This document shows positions 1-7,718 of a stretch of 64,000 bases of DNA, one piece after another (position 1 is the stretch's first letter; the number at the start of each line of letters is the position of its first letter). Location of the stretch: positions 1 to 64,000 of the forward strand of contig OMWY01000006.1 of NCBI GenBank assembly GCA_900314885.1. The letters are read 5' to 3'. This stretch comes from an uncultured Eubacteriales bacterium. GTDB taxonomy: Bacteria > Bacillota > Clostridia > Lachnospirales > Lachnospiraceae. Position numbers and translations under genes: made by a program. A model generated the notes under the pieces. The model searched no databases and was not told where the DNA came from. It saw only the letters and a list, made by a program, of their open reading frames with translations.

Positions 1-42
1 CTTACTGTATTGCATAGCTGTCTCCTTCCTGTGATATGCTTA

Positions 43-369
43 TTATACCATACCACAAAACATTTTGCTTCCCTTGACAACTATTCTAACACATAGGGCA
101 TATGCATATTTATTAAATATAAATCCATATCTTCCAGTCCCTGAAGTCGTCTCTCTGTTTGAAACAGTCATATTTGATGGAACACCCGTAACCATTCCCG
201 CAGGGTTCGTTATGCTCACATCTCCATTGCACCATTTAAAATAACCCGAGGCAGAGTACGTCATTGTTTTTACTCTTCCGCTATCTTTAGGGTTCCAATC
301 ATAGGTTTTTTCATTTTTATACCAGCCACTGCCGCTTGGAGCCCTCAATATACTTTTAGAGCTCTGCAA
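43..369 (-). CDS. Hypothetical protein, 108 aa
   Basis: I do not recognise this protein. It is rich in Ser, Thr, Gly, Tyr and Trp, as secreted beta-rich domains often are, and has neither a signal peptide nor a membrane segment. The apparent start is TTG with no convincing ribosome binding site, and it begins only 10 bases after the stop of the small membrane ORF upstream on the same strand. It could therefore be the C-terminal remnant of a longer surface protein whose front is lost. It may be transcribed from the promoter near 664-692. Whether it is a functional gene is uncertain. Confidence 0.4.
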   Translation of the reverse strand: MQSSKSILRAPSGSGWYKNEKTYDWNPKDSGRVKTMTYSASGYFKWCNGDVSITNPAGMVTGVPSNMTVSNRETTSGTGRYGFIFNKYAYALCVRIVVKGSKMFCGMV

Positions 370-379
370 ACTATATTCT

Positions 380-592
380 CTATCCGGGTAGAAATATATC
401 TTTATTATACATTTTATATCCGTATACAGACCATACTATGGAAAATAGCATACAAACAGCAAGCGCTACAACTGAATCCTTAACAAATATCCATGGATGT
501 ATATATTCGGTTGAAGTAACACTGCCTGGTATTCTGCTTATATCATATACAGAGACTAGCAATATCAGTTCTTGTAGAAAAGCGCACATCAT
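380..592 (-). CDS. Small hypothetical membrane protein, 70 aa
   Basis: The short product has two hydrophobic stretches. One is at residues 3-15 (FLQELILLVSVY). A longer one lies at about residues 38-57 (VKDSVVALAVCMLFSIVWSV) and looks like a true transmembrane helix. I recognise no family. The ATG lies in an AT-rich leader containing four copies of a 7-bp repeat, and the upstream promoter has TTGACT and TATGCT boxes 17 bases apart. The ribosome binding site is weak. It sits directly upstream of the 108-aa ORF and may be co-transcribed with it. It could be a fragment. Confidence 0.35.
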   Translation of the reverse strand: MMCAFLQELILLVSVYDISRIPGSVTSTEYIHPWIFVKDSVVALAVCMLFSIVWSVYGYKMYNKDIFLPG

Positions 593-624
593 ACCGACTT
601 GTTTACCATGAAAGTATGCTGATT

Positions 625-652
625 ATGCTTGATGCTTGATGCTTGATGCTTT
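625..652. repeat. Tandem heptamer repeat ATGCTTG, 4 copies
   Basis: Four consecutive 7-base units read ATGCTTG (the last is ATGCTTT). They lie between the minus-strand promoter at 664-692 and the small membrane ORF, that is, in its predicted 5' leader. Such a short tandem array could change in copy number by slippage. Confidence 0.8.
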
Positions 653-663
653 CTATTAGCTTT

Positions 664-692
664 AGCATATCACATTTTACATAGCAAGTCAA
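664..692 (-). promoter_or_regulatory. Predicted sigma-A promoter for the small ORFs at 43-592
   Basis: On the minus strand TTGACT (plus 687-692) and TATGCT (plus 664-669) are separated by exactly 17 bases. Transcription would start near 657 and run through the heptamer repeat. Confidence 0.5.
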
Positions 693-722
693 TGTCTAAT
701 GTAAATTTCTTGTATATTTGCG

Positions 723-2075
723 TTACAGTAGCCACGTCATATAGACCGGCAAAAATCTGATTCCATTTTCTTCCTTATAGTCTTCCGTATAAAGCACATA
801 TGGCGTATCTAGCTGATCCTTATATTTTTTCATAAATTTGTTAAGTGAGACATACGTATTTCTCTTGCCTGACTTTACTTCTATTGGTGATACATTGTGT
901 CCGCTAGTAATTTTGCTTTTGGCAATAAGAAAATCAATCTCCATTCTACTTTCACTGTCTTCCTTAGAAGAATTAGAATAAAAATACAGTTTATGTCCGG
1001 ATGCTGTAAGCATTTGCGCCACAACATTTTCAAAGATCATCCCCTCGTTAACCTCTAATTTACCAAACAGTAGTTTTTTATACAGTTCTTCGGATACAAT
1101 CCCATTCTCATCAAAAGCGTGGCTGATTAGCAATCCCGTGTCAGCCATATACATTTTCAGAGTGGTCCTGTCACGATTCAACTTTATTCCCAGGCTTGGT
1201 TCTGTAGAATTGTAGCATACATTGCAAATCATTGCGTCTTCAAGCCAGAGAAATGAACTTTCATAGTCCCTGAATTTTGCACCTTTTCCAAGTGACGAGA
1301 GAACAAATTTCTTCTCGTGCTTTGAAAGCTGTTCCGGTATTTCATCAAATATAGACTCCACCTTTCTTTCATAGCCTTTTGCGTGCTTGACCATATCCTC
1401 ACGGTATAAATTCAGTATGTCGCGCTTTATTTCATCTACCGATTCAAAGTCTTTTGACTGCGTATACTCATATACAGCCTGTGGCATGCCTCCGGTAATG
1501 ACATATTGACGGAAAAGAGTCATTGCTTTTCTGTGAAGAATCTGGCCCATAGGCTTTTTCTTTTCGAAGTTTACTTTTATTATTTGGGCAAGTGGTTCCT
1601 CGTCCATAGCCCAAAGGTACTCTTCGAAATCCATAGGGTACATTTTTAAATGTCGCTCTTCAGAAGGGATCACTATATCACTAACATTTTCCTTTATGGA
1701 TACCAGCGACCCTGTTTCGATATAATGGTATCTTCCATCCGCAACCAGAAACTTGATGGCGGCTCTGGCGCGTGGAAAAAGCTGCACCTCATCGAGGATT
1801 ATGAGTGATTCACCTTCATACAGCTTCACACCATATAAGGCCTGTAAATACATAAAAAATGAATCTAAATCCTCAAGACTGTTCTCGAACAGATCCTTCA
1901 CTTCCTGTCCTGCCCTGTTAAAGTCAATGATAAGATACGACTTATAATATTGCCTGGCAAACTCTTCCGCTATATAGCTTTTACCGACACGTCTCGCGCC
2001 GTCTATCAATAAAGCAGTTTTCCCTGCTGATTTTTCTCTCCAACGTACCAGTTGCTCTGTTATTCTACGTCTCAT
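723..2075 (-). CDS. AAA-family ATPase with C-terminal DUF4143 domain
   Basis: This 450-aa protein has the layout of the widespread AAA/DUF4143 ATPase family. A P-loop near residues 25-33 reads GARRVGKS. A Walker B/DEVQ segment follows (LIILDEVQLF, about residues 91-100), then a sensor-like ETGSLVS. The C-terminal half has the DUF4143 features, including a nuclease-like segment (EIDFLIAKSK ... PIEVKSGK) that resembles a PD-(D/E)xK core. The length is normal and the ORF is intact. Cellular roles of this family are poorly defined. It has been loosely linked to mobile and toxin-antitoxin regions. The gene appears monocistronic with its own promoter at 2146-2174, and that promoter is embedded in a repeat array that may be an autoregulatory operator. 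Confidence 0.85.
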   Translation of the reverse strand: MRRRITEQLVRWREKSAGKTALLIDGARRVGKSYIAEEFARQYYKSYLIIDFNRAGQEVKDLFENSLEDLDSFFMYLQALYGVKLYEGESLIILDEVQLFPRARAAIKFLVADGRYHYIETGSLVSIKENVSDIVIPSEERHLKMYPMDFEEYLWAMDEEPLAQIIKVNFEKKKPMGQILHRKAMTLFRQYVITGGMPQAVYEYTQSKDFESVDEIKRDILNLYREDMVKHAKGYERKVESIFDEIPEQLSKHEKKFVLSSLGKGAKFRDYESSFLWLEDAMICNVCYNSTEPSLGIKLNRDRTTLKMYMADTGLLISHAFDENGIVSEELYKKLLFGKLEVNEGMIFENVVAQMLTASGHKLYFYSNSSKEDSESRMEIDFLIAKSKITSGHNVSPIEVKSGKRNTYVSLNKFMKKYKDQLDTPYVLYTEDYKEENGIRFLPVYMTWLL

Positions 2076-2145
2076 ATCTTCCCTCCGTAAGCCCCAAGCA
2101 TGGTATTTCTCATCTTTAGAGACTATTTATTCATAGATTAATCAT

Positions 2146-2174
2146 ATAATAGCACCTTTTCGAGGTTTACGCAA
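2146..2174 (-). promoter_or_regulatory. Promoter of the DUF4143 ATPase gene with a repeat filling its spacer
   Basis: On the minus strand TTGCGT (plus 2169-2174) and TATTAT (plus 2146-2151) are 17 bases apart. The spacer is one base plus the complete 16-base repeat copy at 2153-2168, so a protein binding the repeat would cover the promoter. Confidence 0.55.
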
Positions 2175-2300
2175 GCAATATTTTACACCTTTTCGAGGTT
2201 TGCCCTAACAAGTTTTTACACCTTTTCGAGGTTTGGGTCACTCCTATATTACATTTTTTCAAGGGACTTTTAACGGGATGTTTACACTTTTTTCAAGGAC
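2153..2300 (-). repeat. Direct-repeat array with 33-bp period upstream of the ATPase
   Basis: The 16-base unit CACCTTTTCGAGGTTT occurs exactly at 2153-2168, 2186-2201 and 2219-2234, a strict 33-bp period. Two decayed copies keep the phase: the TTTTTTCAAGG core is at about 2255-2264, and TTTTTTCAAGG recurs at about 2288-2298 (steps of 33 and 34). The intervening 17 bases are unrelated. The unit has partial dyad symmetry (CCTTTTCGAGG). The three-helical-turn period and the promoter overlap suggest an operator array and not a CRISPR. Confidence 0.75.
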
Positions 2301-2319
2301 CTTTTCCGGACATAGCAAA

Positions 2320-2362
2320 AGCCCCAAACAATCAGATTAAATCACATCTGATGTTTGGGGCT
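2320..2362 (-). terminator. Hairpin at the 3' end of the large RNA
   Basis: An 18-base arm at 2320-2337 (AGCCCCAAACAATCAGAT) pairs with 2345-2362, leaving one unpaired base and a 7-base loop. On the minus strand it is followed by TTTGCTATG, a weak T-tract. It separates the RNA from the downstream ATPase gene. Confidence 0.65.
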
Positions 2363-3070
2363 ATTTCTCTTCTGTAGAATCACTCATCTATGCTGGTGGT
2401 CCGTACCTCCAATTCTCGATTATCGTTGCCCTTTTATATAAGGCTCTATAGTAATGTAGGTCTTTATCTAGTACTTTGGACTGTCCTCCATTTTCGTAAT
2501 TTTTCATACGCTCTGTGACCCGTATGATGTTTCAGTCTATACAAATGTGGAACTTACTCTTTCCTTCGGACCGTACCTCGTTTCTTAAAATTTCGGTTTA
2601 TATTAAAACCATTCATTCTGAATTGTGGTAGTACCTCTTCTCAAGCTCCTGCTCTCAACCTCAGCTAACACTCTGACCACCTTCAGGCACCGCCCTCCGG
2701 ACTGCTAACCGTTCATCTATGATTAATCCCGCAGGTATTACTTTTTCAAAGAGCTCATATAGACATTATTCAATTGTAGTTTGGTTAAGGGAAATCTTCC
2801 TAAGATGACGCTGCATCGGATCAAATGATATCTGGCTCATCCAACCTTCCGGATGATTTGCTCCTTCAGGTGCATCAGCGGAGCTTTTCTCATCATACTC
2901 ATGATTCCGCTGACCGGATTCTTATCACTTACGACCTTTCAGCATCTCCGAAGAATTCTCTTCATCTGTACATCCCATCGGAAACACCGCCTTTCTTTGT
3001 GGTTCTATATGTGAGCACTCATCACAATGTATTCTCTCCTTTTCTTTGTGGGTACTCGTTTGTTTGTTGT
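2320..3070 (-). ncRNA. Candidate large structured non-coding RNA, about 750 nt
   Basis: This 1.17-kb stretch has no plausible protein gene. It does have a near-perfect minus-strand promoter at 3078-3106 and a strong hairpin at 2320-2362 at the other end. Inside are many local stems: 2909-2913 with 2939-2943, 2878-2882 with 2906-2910 (enclosing ATCAT/ATGAT), 2838-2842 with 2851-2855, and CATACG/CGTATG at 2505-2526. Read on the minus strand, the motif GAGGTAC recurs three times (plus 2403-2409, 2573-2579, 2631-2637). RNase P, tmRNA and 6S hallmarks were not found. Size and structure place it with the large ornate RNAs (ROOL, GOLLD, OLE classes). ROOL is plausible for this bacterial group, but I cannot confirm a consensus match. 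Confidence 0.6.
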
Positions 3071-3077
3071 TGTCTAT

Positions 3078-3106
3078 ATATTACCACGTTCTAATCGATT
3101 TGTCAA
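3078..3106 (-). promoter_or_regulatory. Near-consensus sigma-A promoter of the large RNA
   Basis: TTGACA (plus 3101-3106) and TAATAT (plus 3078-3083) lie 17 bases apart on the minus strand. No ORF with a ribosome binding site follows, so the expected product is an untranslated RNA starting near 3071. Confidence 0.75.
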
Positions 3107-3201
3107 CACTATTTTTGAATTTTTTTGATGTTTTTTGTAAATACTTTGTCGCAGTTGAGTATATTGTTGCAATTGTTTGACATTTTCGTTGTTTTCTACA
3201 C

Positions 3202-3237
3202 AATAAAGGCAGGGGTACAAACTACCCTGCCTTTATT
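3202..3237. terminator. Terminator after the YgiT-like gene
   Basis: A 13-bp inverted repeat AATAAAGGCAGGG (3202-3214) with CCCTGCCTTTATT (3225-3237) lies just past the stop of the minus-strand zinc-finger gene. Confidence 0.75.
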
Positions 3238-3249
3238 ACCATATGCAAC

Positions 3250-3480
3250 TCAAGCTGCCTTATTATAATCCGCAATGATTACCTCATTCGAAACATCCGT
3301 AATTTCATCAAGAAATTTCTCAATTTTTTCCATTACAGATACATTAAAATATATCTCGCCACAAAAATCGCATTTCTCGCACGGAACATTCTCAATAATT
3401 ATATAGTGTCCATTCAGTTTGCAAAAATACTGTGTTGTATCTGCTCTCAGTTCATCTTTTCCGCAATGAAAACATTTCAT
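3250..3480 (-). CDS. YgiT-type zinc finger protein (antitoxin-like, MqsA N-terminal type)
   Basis: The 76-aa protein carries two CxxC pairs, MKCFHCGKDE at the start and CEKCDFCGEIYF at about residues 34-45. This is the zinc-binding fold of the N-terminal domain of MqsA/YgiT antitoxins. It lacks the C-terminal helix-turn-helix domain of full MqsA, as is common for these short Firmicute versions. It starts two bases after the stop of the DUF4258 gene, so the two are translationally coupled in toxin-then-antitoxin order. A terminator follows. The likely role is neutralising the neighbouring DUF4258 protein, which is an inference from the pairing. Confidence 0.8.
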   Translation of the reverse strand: MKCFHCGKDELRADTTQYFCKLNGHYIIIENVPCEKCDFCGEIYFNVSVMEKIEKFLDEITDVSNEVIIADYNKAA

Positions 3481-3482
3481 AT

Positions 3483-3809
3483 TTATCCCTTCTTTCTTAT
3501 TCTTGTCCTTAAATCGTCCTCAAACACTATCTTATCCTTATTGGGCTCGTACGCTGTAATTATCTCCGAGCCTTCTCCATTGTCGCTCATACATATATGA
3601 ATAACTCTGCCGTAATCATCTCTTCCCAATACCAAGCAGCTTGGGAAAGGAAAATCATCCGGATACTGCTCAATTATCTCGCCATTAAGGACAGCCATGC
3701 GTATATCTTTATTAGAGATACCTCTCTCATGGCATCTTTCGAAACAATGTAGTGTAATTCTTACTTTCTCCTTCGCATAGTACTCTTTTAGCCTTTCTAA
3801 TGTGATCAT
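3483..3809 (-). CDS. DUF4258 domain protein, putative toxin of a type II TA pair
   Basis: The 108-aa protein shows the DUF4258 pattern: a basic and histidine-rich segment (ITLHCFERCHERGIS, residues 18-32), then an IEQYPDDFPFPSCLVLG strand pair, a VIHICMSD strand and ITAYEPNK near the end. This compact fold resembles RelE/BrnT-like RNase toxins, and such genes often sit before YgiT-type zinc fingers, as here. It begins 24 bases after the stop of murD on the same strand, so it may be read through from murD. Toxicity is inferred from family and context only. Confidence 0.75.
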   Translation of the reverse strand: MITLERLKEYYAKEKVRITLHCFERCHERGISNKDIRMAVLNGEIIEQYPDDFPFPSCLVLGRDDYGRVIHICMSDNGEGSEIITAYEPNKDKIVFEDDLRTRIRKKG

Positions 3810-3833
3810 CTATTTTTCATTCCTCTCAAACCA

Positions 3834-5147
3834 TCATTGTATTAACTTCTTAAAGGCATCGCCTCTTTCCTCGAAGTTCTTGAAAATGCCGTAGCTTGCG
3901 GCAGCGGGTGAGAGGACGAGGGCTCCGCCGTCGCCGGTAACCTTCTTTCCGTACTCGACTGCGTCAGAGAGGTGATCCACAAGGACAGCCCTGCCGGAAT
4001 CAATCAGTTCAGGCGCGCTCTTCTTCATTTCACCAAAAATTCGCTTTCCGGTCGCTTCCATGAGTACAATATGCTCCACGTAAGAGCCCTTCAGGTAGTC
4101 TATAAGCTTGCTGTAGTCAATGCCACGATCCATGCCGCCTATAAGGACTGTCTCCACATTTTTCACGGTGTTCAGTGCCTCTATACAGGTCTCCGGTATG
4201 GTTGAAATGGAATCGTCATAATACCTTATTCCGTTAAATGTTCCACAGTACTCTAAGCGATGTGGGAGCGGCTTGTAGGACCTGAGCGCCGCCTTAATTG
4301 TCTCGGTTGAAATACCCAGATCCTCAGCTACAGTCGCCGCGACAGTCATATCAAAGAGGTTGTGGCGGCCCTTGAGCGGCACATCATTTTCACTTATATG
4401 AATGAGATCATCATAATAAATCTCAGTAATCCCTGACCTGCAGGTGCCGGGCTCAGGATAGACCTCTTCCCCGCAATAGAGGAAATCTCCCTCGTCCTGG
4501 TTTCTGTAAATATTTTCCTTCGCAGCCTTATATTTCTCAAAGGTGCCATAGTGATCGAGGTGCTCAGGATAGAGGTTGAGGTATACAGCCCTGTGTGGAG
4601 AGAAGTGGTTATATTCAAGCTGGTGGCAGGACATCTCAAAGACGATAAATGAGTCCGGCTCTATCTCGGTCACCCGCTCAAATGGAGGAATTCCTATATT
4701 GCCAAGGAGGACCGTCTTCTTACCCGCCTCTTTTAAAATATGGTAGATAAGAGTCGTGGTCGTGCTCTTCCCCTTTGTTCCTGTTATACCTATGGTATGG
4801 TGACCGTAGGCTTCAAGGAAAAGCTCCGCCTCGGAAGTAATAATTCTTCCATTTTTAGTAAGCTCGTTATAGTCTCCTTCAAGGACGACTCCCGGACTCT
4901 TAATCACAAAGTCACTTTCCCCTATCGCCTTCTGGTAGTCTTCTCCACATTTAAGTTTTACGTCATCCGATACCTCCGACGGCGCTATCTCTCTCTTGTC
5001 AGCAATGGTAATGCTCGCGGCGTTCCCTGCCGCCCTTACTGCCTCAAGACTGGCCCTGCCCTCGCGGCCGAAGCCTAGCAGCAGCACATTTTTACCGGCT
5101 ATTTTCTCGCTTAATTCTCTTATAAGCTCTGTATGTAAAAGTTCCAT
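3834..5147 (-). CDS. murD: UDP-N-acetylmuramoyl-L-alanine--D-glutamate ligase
   Basis: MurD adds D-glutamate to UDP-MurNAc-L-Ala in cytoplasmic peptidoglycan precursor synthesis. The 437-aa length is normal. The N-terminal Rossmann-like domain (NVLLLGFGREG) is followed by the ATP loop GITGTKGKSTTT (about residues 118-129) and the Mur ligase central and C-terminal domains, including YYDDSISTIPE and GGMDRGIDY. It lies away from murE/murF, which are 40 kb further along, and transcription is divergent from rpoD. The toxin-antitoxin-like pair downstream may share its transcript. Confidence 0.95.
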   Translation of the reverse strand: MELLHTELIRELSEKIAGKNVLLLGFGREGRASLEAVRAAGNAASITIADKREIAPSEVSDDVKLKCGEDYQKAIGESDFVIKSPGVVLEGDYNELTKNGRIITSEAELFLEAYGHHTIGITGTKGKSTTTTLIYHILKEAGKKTVLLGNIGIPPFERVTEIEPDSFIVFEMSCHQLEYNHFSPHRAVYLNLYPEHLDHYGTFEKYKAAKENIYRNQDEGDFLYCGEEVYPEPGTCRSGITEIYYDDLIHISENDVPLKGRHNLFDMTVAATVAEDLGISTETIKAALRSYKPLPHRLEYCGTFNGIRYYDDSISTIPETCIEALNTVKNVETVLIGGMDRGIDYSKLIDYLKGSYVEHIVLMEATGKRIFGEMKKSAPELIDSGRAVLVDHLSDAVEYGKKVTGDGGALVLSPAAASYGIFKNFEERGDAFKKLIQ

Positions 5148-5256
5148 AATCCACCTCGCAAAATTAGTTCAGAATTCCTATTTCCGCATGCCTTAATTGT
5201 AGCACAGGAAAATATTTTAGGCAACTGTTGAGTCTGCCACCATGTAAAAAAATCAC

Positions 5257-5285
5257 TTGCACTTTGTCCGGATTTATGATAAACT
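5257..5285 (+). promoter_or_regulatory. Predicted promoter of rpoD
   Basis: TTGCAC (5257-5262) and TAAACT (5280-5285) are 17 bases apart. A small hairpin in the leader (CCTGTC 5294-5299 with GACAGG 5308-5313) follows, then the ribosome binding site AGAAGGG. Confidence 0.6.
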
Positions 5286-5353
5286 GTAAGTTGCCTGTCT
5301 TTTTGCCGACAGGTGGGTAATGAATTGCAGCACGTTGTTTTATTTAGAAGGGT

Positions 5354-6607
5354 ATGGTTATGACTACTGATATCGATGAATCACTTGAAAATGATGACAT
5401 TGAAGATGAAGAATTTGAAGTATTAGAAGAAAATGACGAGGAATCAAAGCCTAAAAAATCTAGGAAGAAGCTTACAACCGCAGAGGAGCTTCAGAAGTCA
5501 AAGGACGAATTCACCGAGAAGCTAAACGGTCTCGTAGAATTCGCCCATAAGTGTAAGGACGTTATCGAAACCGACAAGGTTAATGAATATTTCGCCGACA
5601 GCAACCTTACAGCGGCCCAGATTGAGAAGATTTATGACTACCTCGAGTCTAAGGGCGTCACGGTCATGAATATGAGTGAGCTTGACGATGAGATGGGCGA
5701 TATAGACGACATTCTCCCTGAGACCGATGACGATATAGATATTGACGCGGAGTTAAATGAGGAAATGAACTCTAACCTCATGAGCGATGATCCCGTTAAA
5801 ATCTACCTTAAGGAAATAGGCAGTTATCCACTTCTTTCAATCGATGAAGAAATAGAACTCGCAAAGCGTATACAGGCTGGCGATACGGTTGCGAAGGAGC
5901 GTCTCACGGAATCTAACCTGAGACTTGTTGTAAGTATAGCCAAGCGTTATGTCGGACGTGGTCTTTCATTCCTTGACCTTATACAGGAAGGAAACCTCGG
6001 TCTCATCAAGGCAGTTGATAAGTTTGACTATTCTAAGGGATATAAATTTTCCACATACGCAACCTGGTGGATTCGCCAGGCTATAACCCGTTCCATAGCG
6101 GACCAGAGCCGCACGATAAGGATTCCGGTGCATATGTCGGAGGTGATCAATAAGACCTACAGGGTTTCTAGGAACCTGCTTCAGGAATTAGGCCGCGAGC
6201 CGACCGATGAAGAGATCGCGAAGGAAATGAAGATGCCTGTCGAGAAGGTTCGCGAGATACTTAAGGTATCTGCTGATCCTATAAGCCTTGACACTCCTAT
6301 AGGTGAAGAGGATGACAGCCACCTGGGAGACTTCATAAAGGACGAAACCATCATAGGACCTGAGGAGGCTGCTTCTTACACTATGCTTCAGGACCAGATT
6401 GGGAAGCTTCTCGATACGCTTTCTGACAGAGAAAAAAGAGTTCTCATTCTCCGCTTTGGATTAAAGGACGGTCGTTCGAGAACTCTTGAAGAGGTCGGAA
6501 GTGAGTTTGGGGTCACAAGGGAGCGTATCCGCCAGATAGAGGCGAAGGCCTTAAGGAAGCTCCGCCACCCAAGCCGCGCCCGCATGCTTAAAGGCTTTGA
6601 TTTTTAA
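5354..6607 (+). CDS. rpoD: RNA polymerase primary sigma factor RpoD/SigA
   Basis: This is the housekeeping sigma-70 factor. An acidic, lysine-patterned N-terminus leads into region 1.1. Region 2 is clear ([20 protein letters not shown] and [14 protein letters not shown]), and region 4.2 is a helix-turn-helix ([16 protein letters not shown]) that reads -35 elements. The first ATG (5354) is only a base or two after AGAAGGG. The ATG at 5360 has better spacing and is the more likely start, giving a protein starting MTTDID. Unlike most Firmicutes, dnaG is not immediately upstream and murD is divergent instead. The 3' end overlaps the convergent helicase gene by 20 bases. Confidence 0.97.
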   Translation: MVMTTDIDESLENDDIEDEEFEVLEENDEESKPKKSRKKLTTAEELQKSKDEFTEKLNGLVEFAHKCKDVIETDKVNEYFADSNLTAAQIEKIYDYLESKGVTVMNMSELDDEMGDIDDILPETDDDIDIDAELNEEMNSNLMSDDPVKIYLKEIGSYPLLSIDEEIELAKRIQAGDTVAKERLTESNLRLVVSIAKRYVGRGLSFLDLIQEGNLGLIKAVDKFDYSKGYKFSTYATWWIRQAITRSIADQSRTIRIPVHMSEVINKTYRVSRNLLQELGREPTDEEIAKEMKMPVEKVREILKVSADPISLDTPIGEEDDSHLGDFIKDETIIGPEEAASYTMLQDQIGKLLDTLSDREKRVLILRFGLKDGRSRTLEEVGSEFGVTRERIRQIEAKALRKLRHPSRARMLKGFDF

Positions 6608-7718
6608 CTCTATCCATCAGCTTCCCGTCGTAGTAGTACTTTCTTTCGAATTTTATATTTAGCGCCTTCTCGTACTTACGTATGAGAGGGAGCTCTTTTT
6701 TTGTGATGATTGAGAGATTCCTGCCCACATTACCGGCACGCCCTGTCCTTCCTGCCCTGTGAAGGTAAAAGGTAGGCTCCTCCGGCATAGATACATGGAA
6801 AACCGTATCCACATTATCAAACTGAAGCCCCCTTGCGGCAAGGTCTGTAGCGATAAGGTACTTAACCTTACCCTCAGAGAACTCCTTCATGGCTTCCTTA
6901 CGTTCCTCCTTTGTCCGTTTCCCGCCTATATAGGCCACATCATAGTGGTGGAATCTTAACTTCTCATAGGCTATAAGGCCATCCGGACCATTTACAAAAA
7001 TAAGGGCCTTCTTAGTCCTGGTCGCTCCGGTCACGCCGCGCAGCACCTCGATTTTATCCCGCTTTTCGCACACCACATACCAGTGCTTTACATTCTCAGG
7101 AATTTCGCGTCCCTCGTTAGTCTTTATAACCTCAGCATGGTCGGTCCATGCTTCACAGGCAGAAACCGCCGGTCCCGTAAGGGTTGCCGTAAAGAGAAGG
7201 AGCTGCCTGTCACGCATAAAGCAGCGGATGACTTCATTTGTCATGTATATATTGTCTTCATCAAAGAGCCTGTCACCCTCATCAAGAACGACGCTCTTTA
7301 TCAGGTGGGCGGCTATTTTCCGCTTTTTAATCAGTTCATGAATTCTGGTGGCGGTTCCGATAATTATCTCAGGCTTCTCCTTTAGCTTCTCCATCTGCCT
7401 GCCAATTCCGGCGTCTCCGACTATTACCGCGTTTCTGAGCGGAATATTCATGGCTGCCGCTATCTGATTAGCGGTTCTTGAAACCTGTAAGGCCAGTTCA
7501 TGAGTCGGCACCAGAACAAGAATCTTATTTTCCTTACGGACTTCTCTATATCGCTCAAAAAGCGGCGCAAGATACGCCGCGGTTTTGCCGGAGCCCGTAG
7601 GCGCCTGGACAAAAAGATCCTTTCCATCAAGGATTTTATCAAATACTGCCTTCTGGACCTCAGTAGAACGTCTGAAGCCCAGCTTCGTCATGTATGAATC
7701 GCTGTCAATCTCCCGCAA
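6588..7718 (-). CDS. DEAD-box family ATP-dependent RNA helicase (DEGD variant)
   Basis: The 376-aa protein has the superfamily 2 core motifs: APTGSGKT (motif I), PTHELALQ (Ia), LDEGDRLFD (motif II, DEGD instead of DEAD), FTATL (III), [11 protein letters not shown] (V) and [10 protein letters not shown] (VI). There is no C-terminal RNA-binding extension, so it is a minimal two-RecA-domain helicase, probably acting in rRNA or mRNA remodelling. The start overlaps the end of the arylsulfotransferase-like gene by 14 bases, making it the last gene of the 12.1-6.6 kb operon. Gly for Ala in motif II still leaves both acidic residues. Confidence 0.9.
   Translation of the reverse strand: MREIDSDSYMTKLGFRRSTEVQKAVFDKILDGKDLFVQAPTGSGKTAAYLAPLFERYREVRKENKILVLVPTHELALQVSRTANQIAAAMNIPLRNAVIVGDAGIGRQMEKLKEKPEIIIGTATRIHELIKKRKIAAHLIKSVVLDEGDRLFDEDNIYMTNEVIRCFMRDRQLLLFTATLTGPAVSACEAWTDHAEVIKTNEGREIPENVKHWYVVCEKRDKIEVLRGVTGATRTKKALIFVNGPDGLIAYEKLRFHHYDVAYIGGKRTKEERKEAMKEFSEGKVKYLIATDLAARGLQFDNVDTVFHVSMPEEPTFYLHRAGRTGRAGNVGRNLSIITKKELPLIRKYEKALNIKFERKYYYDGKLMDRVKNQSL

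Noticed and set aside
2153..2300. CRISPR array
   Set aside because: The repeats are 16 bases with 17-base gaps, only three are perfect, one overlaps a promoter, and there are no cas genes.
2825..3094. Plus-strand ORF of 89 codons
   Set aside because: It lies inside the region with a minus-strand promoter and dense hairpins, has no ribosome binding site and a low-complexity product.
4740..5078. Plus-strand ORF within murD
   Set aside because: It is antisense to a well-conserved gene and shows no family features.
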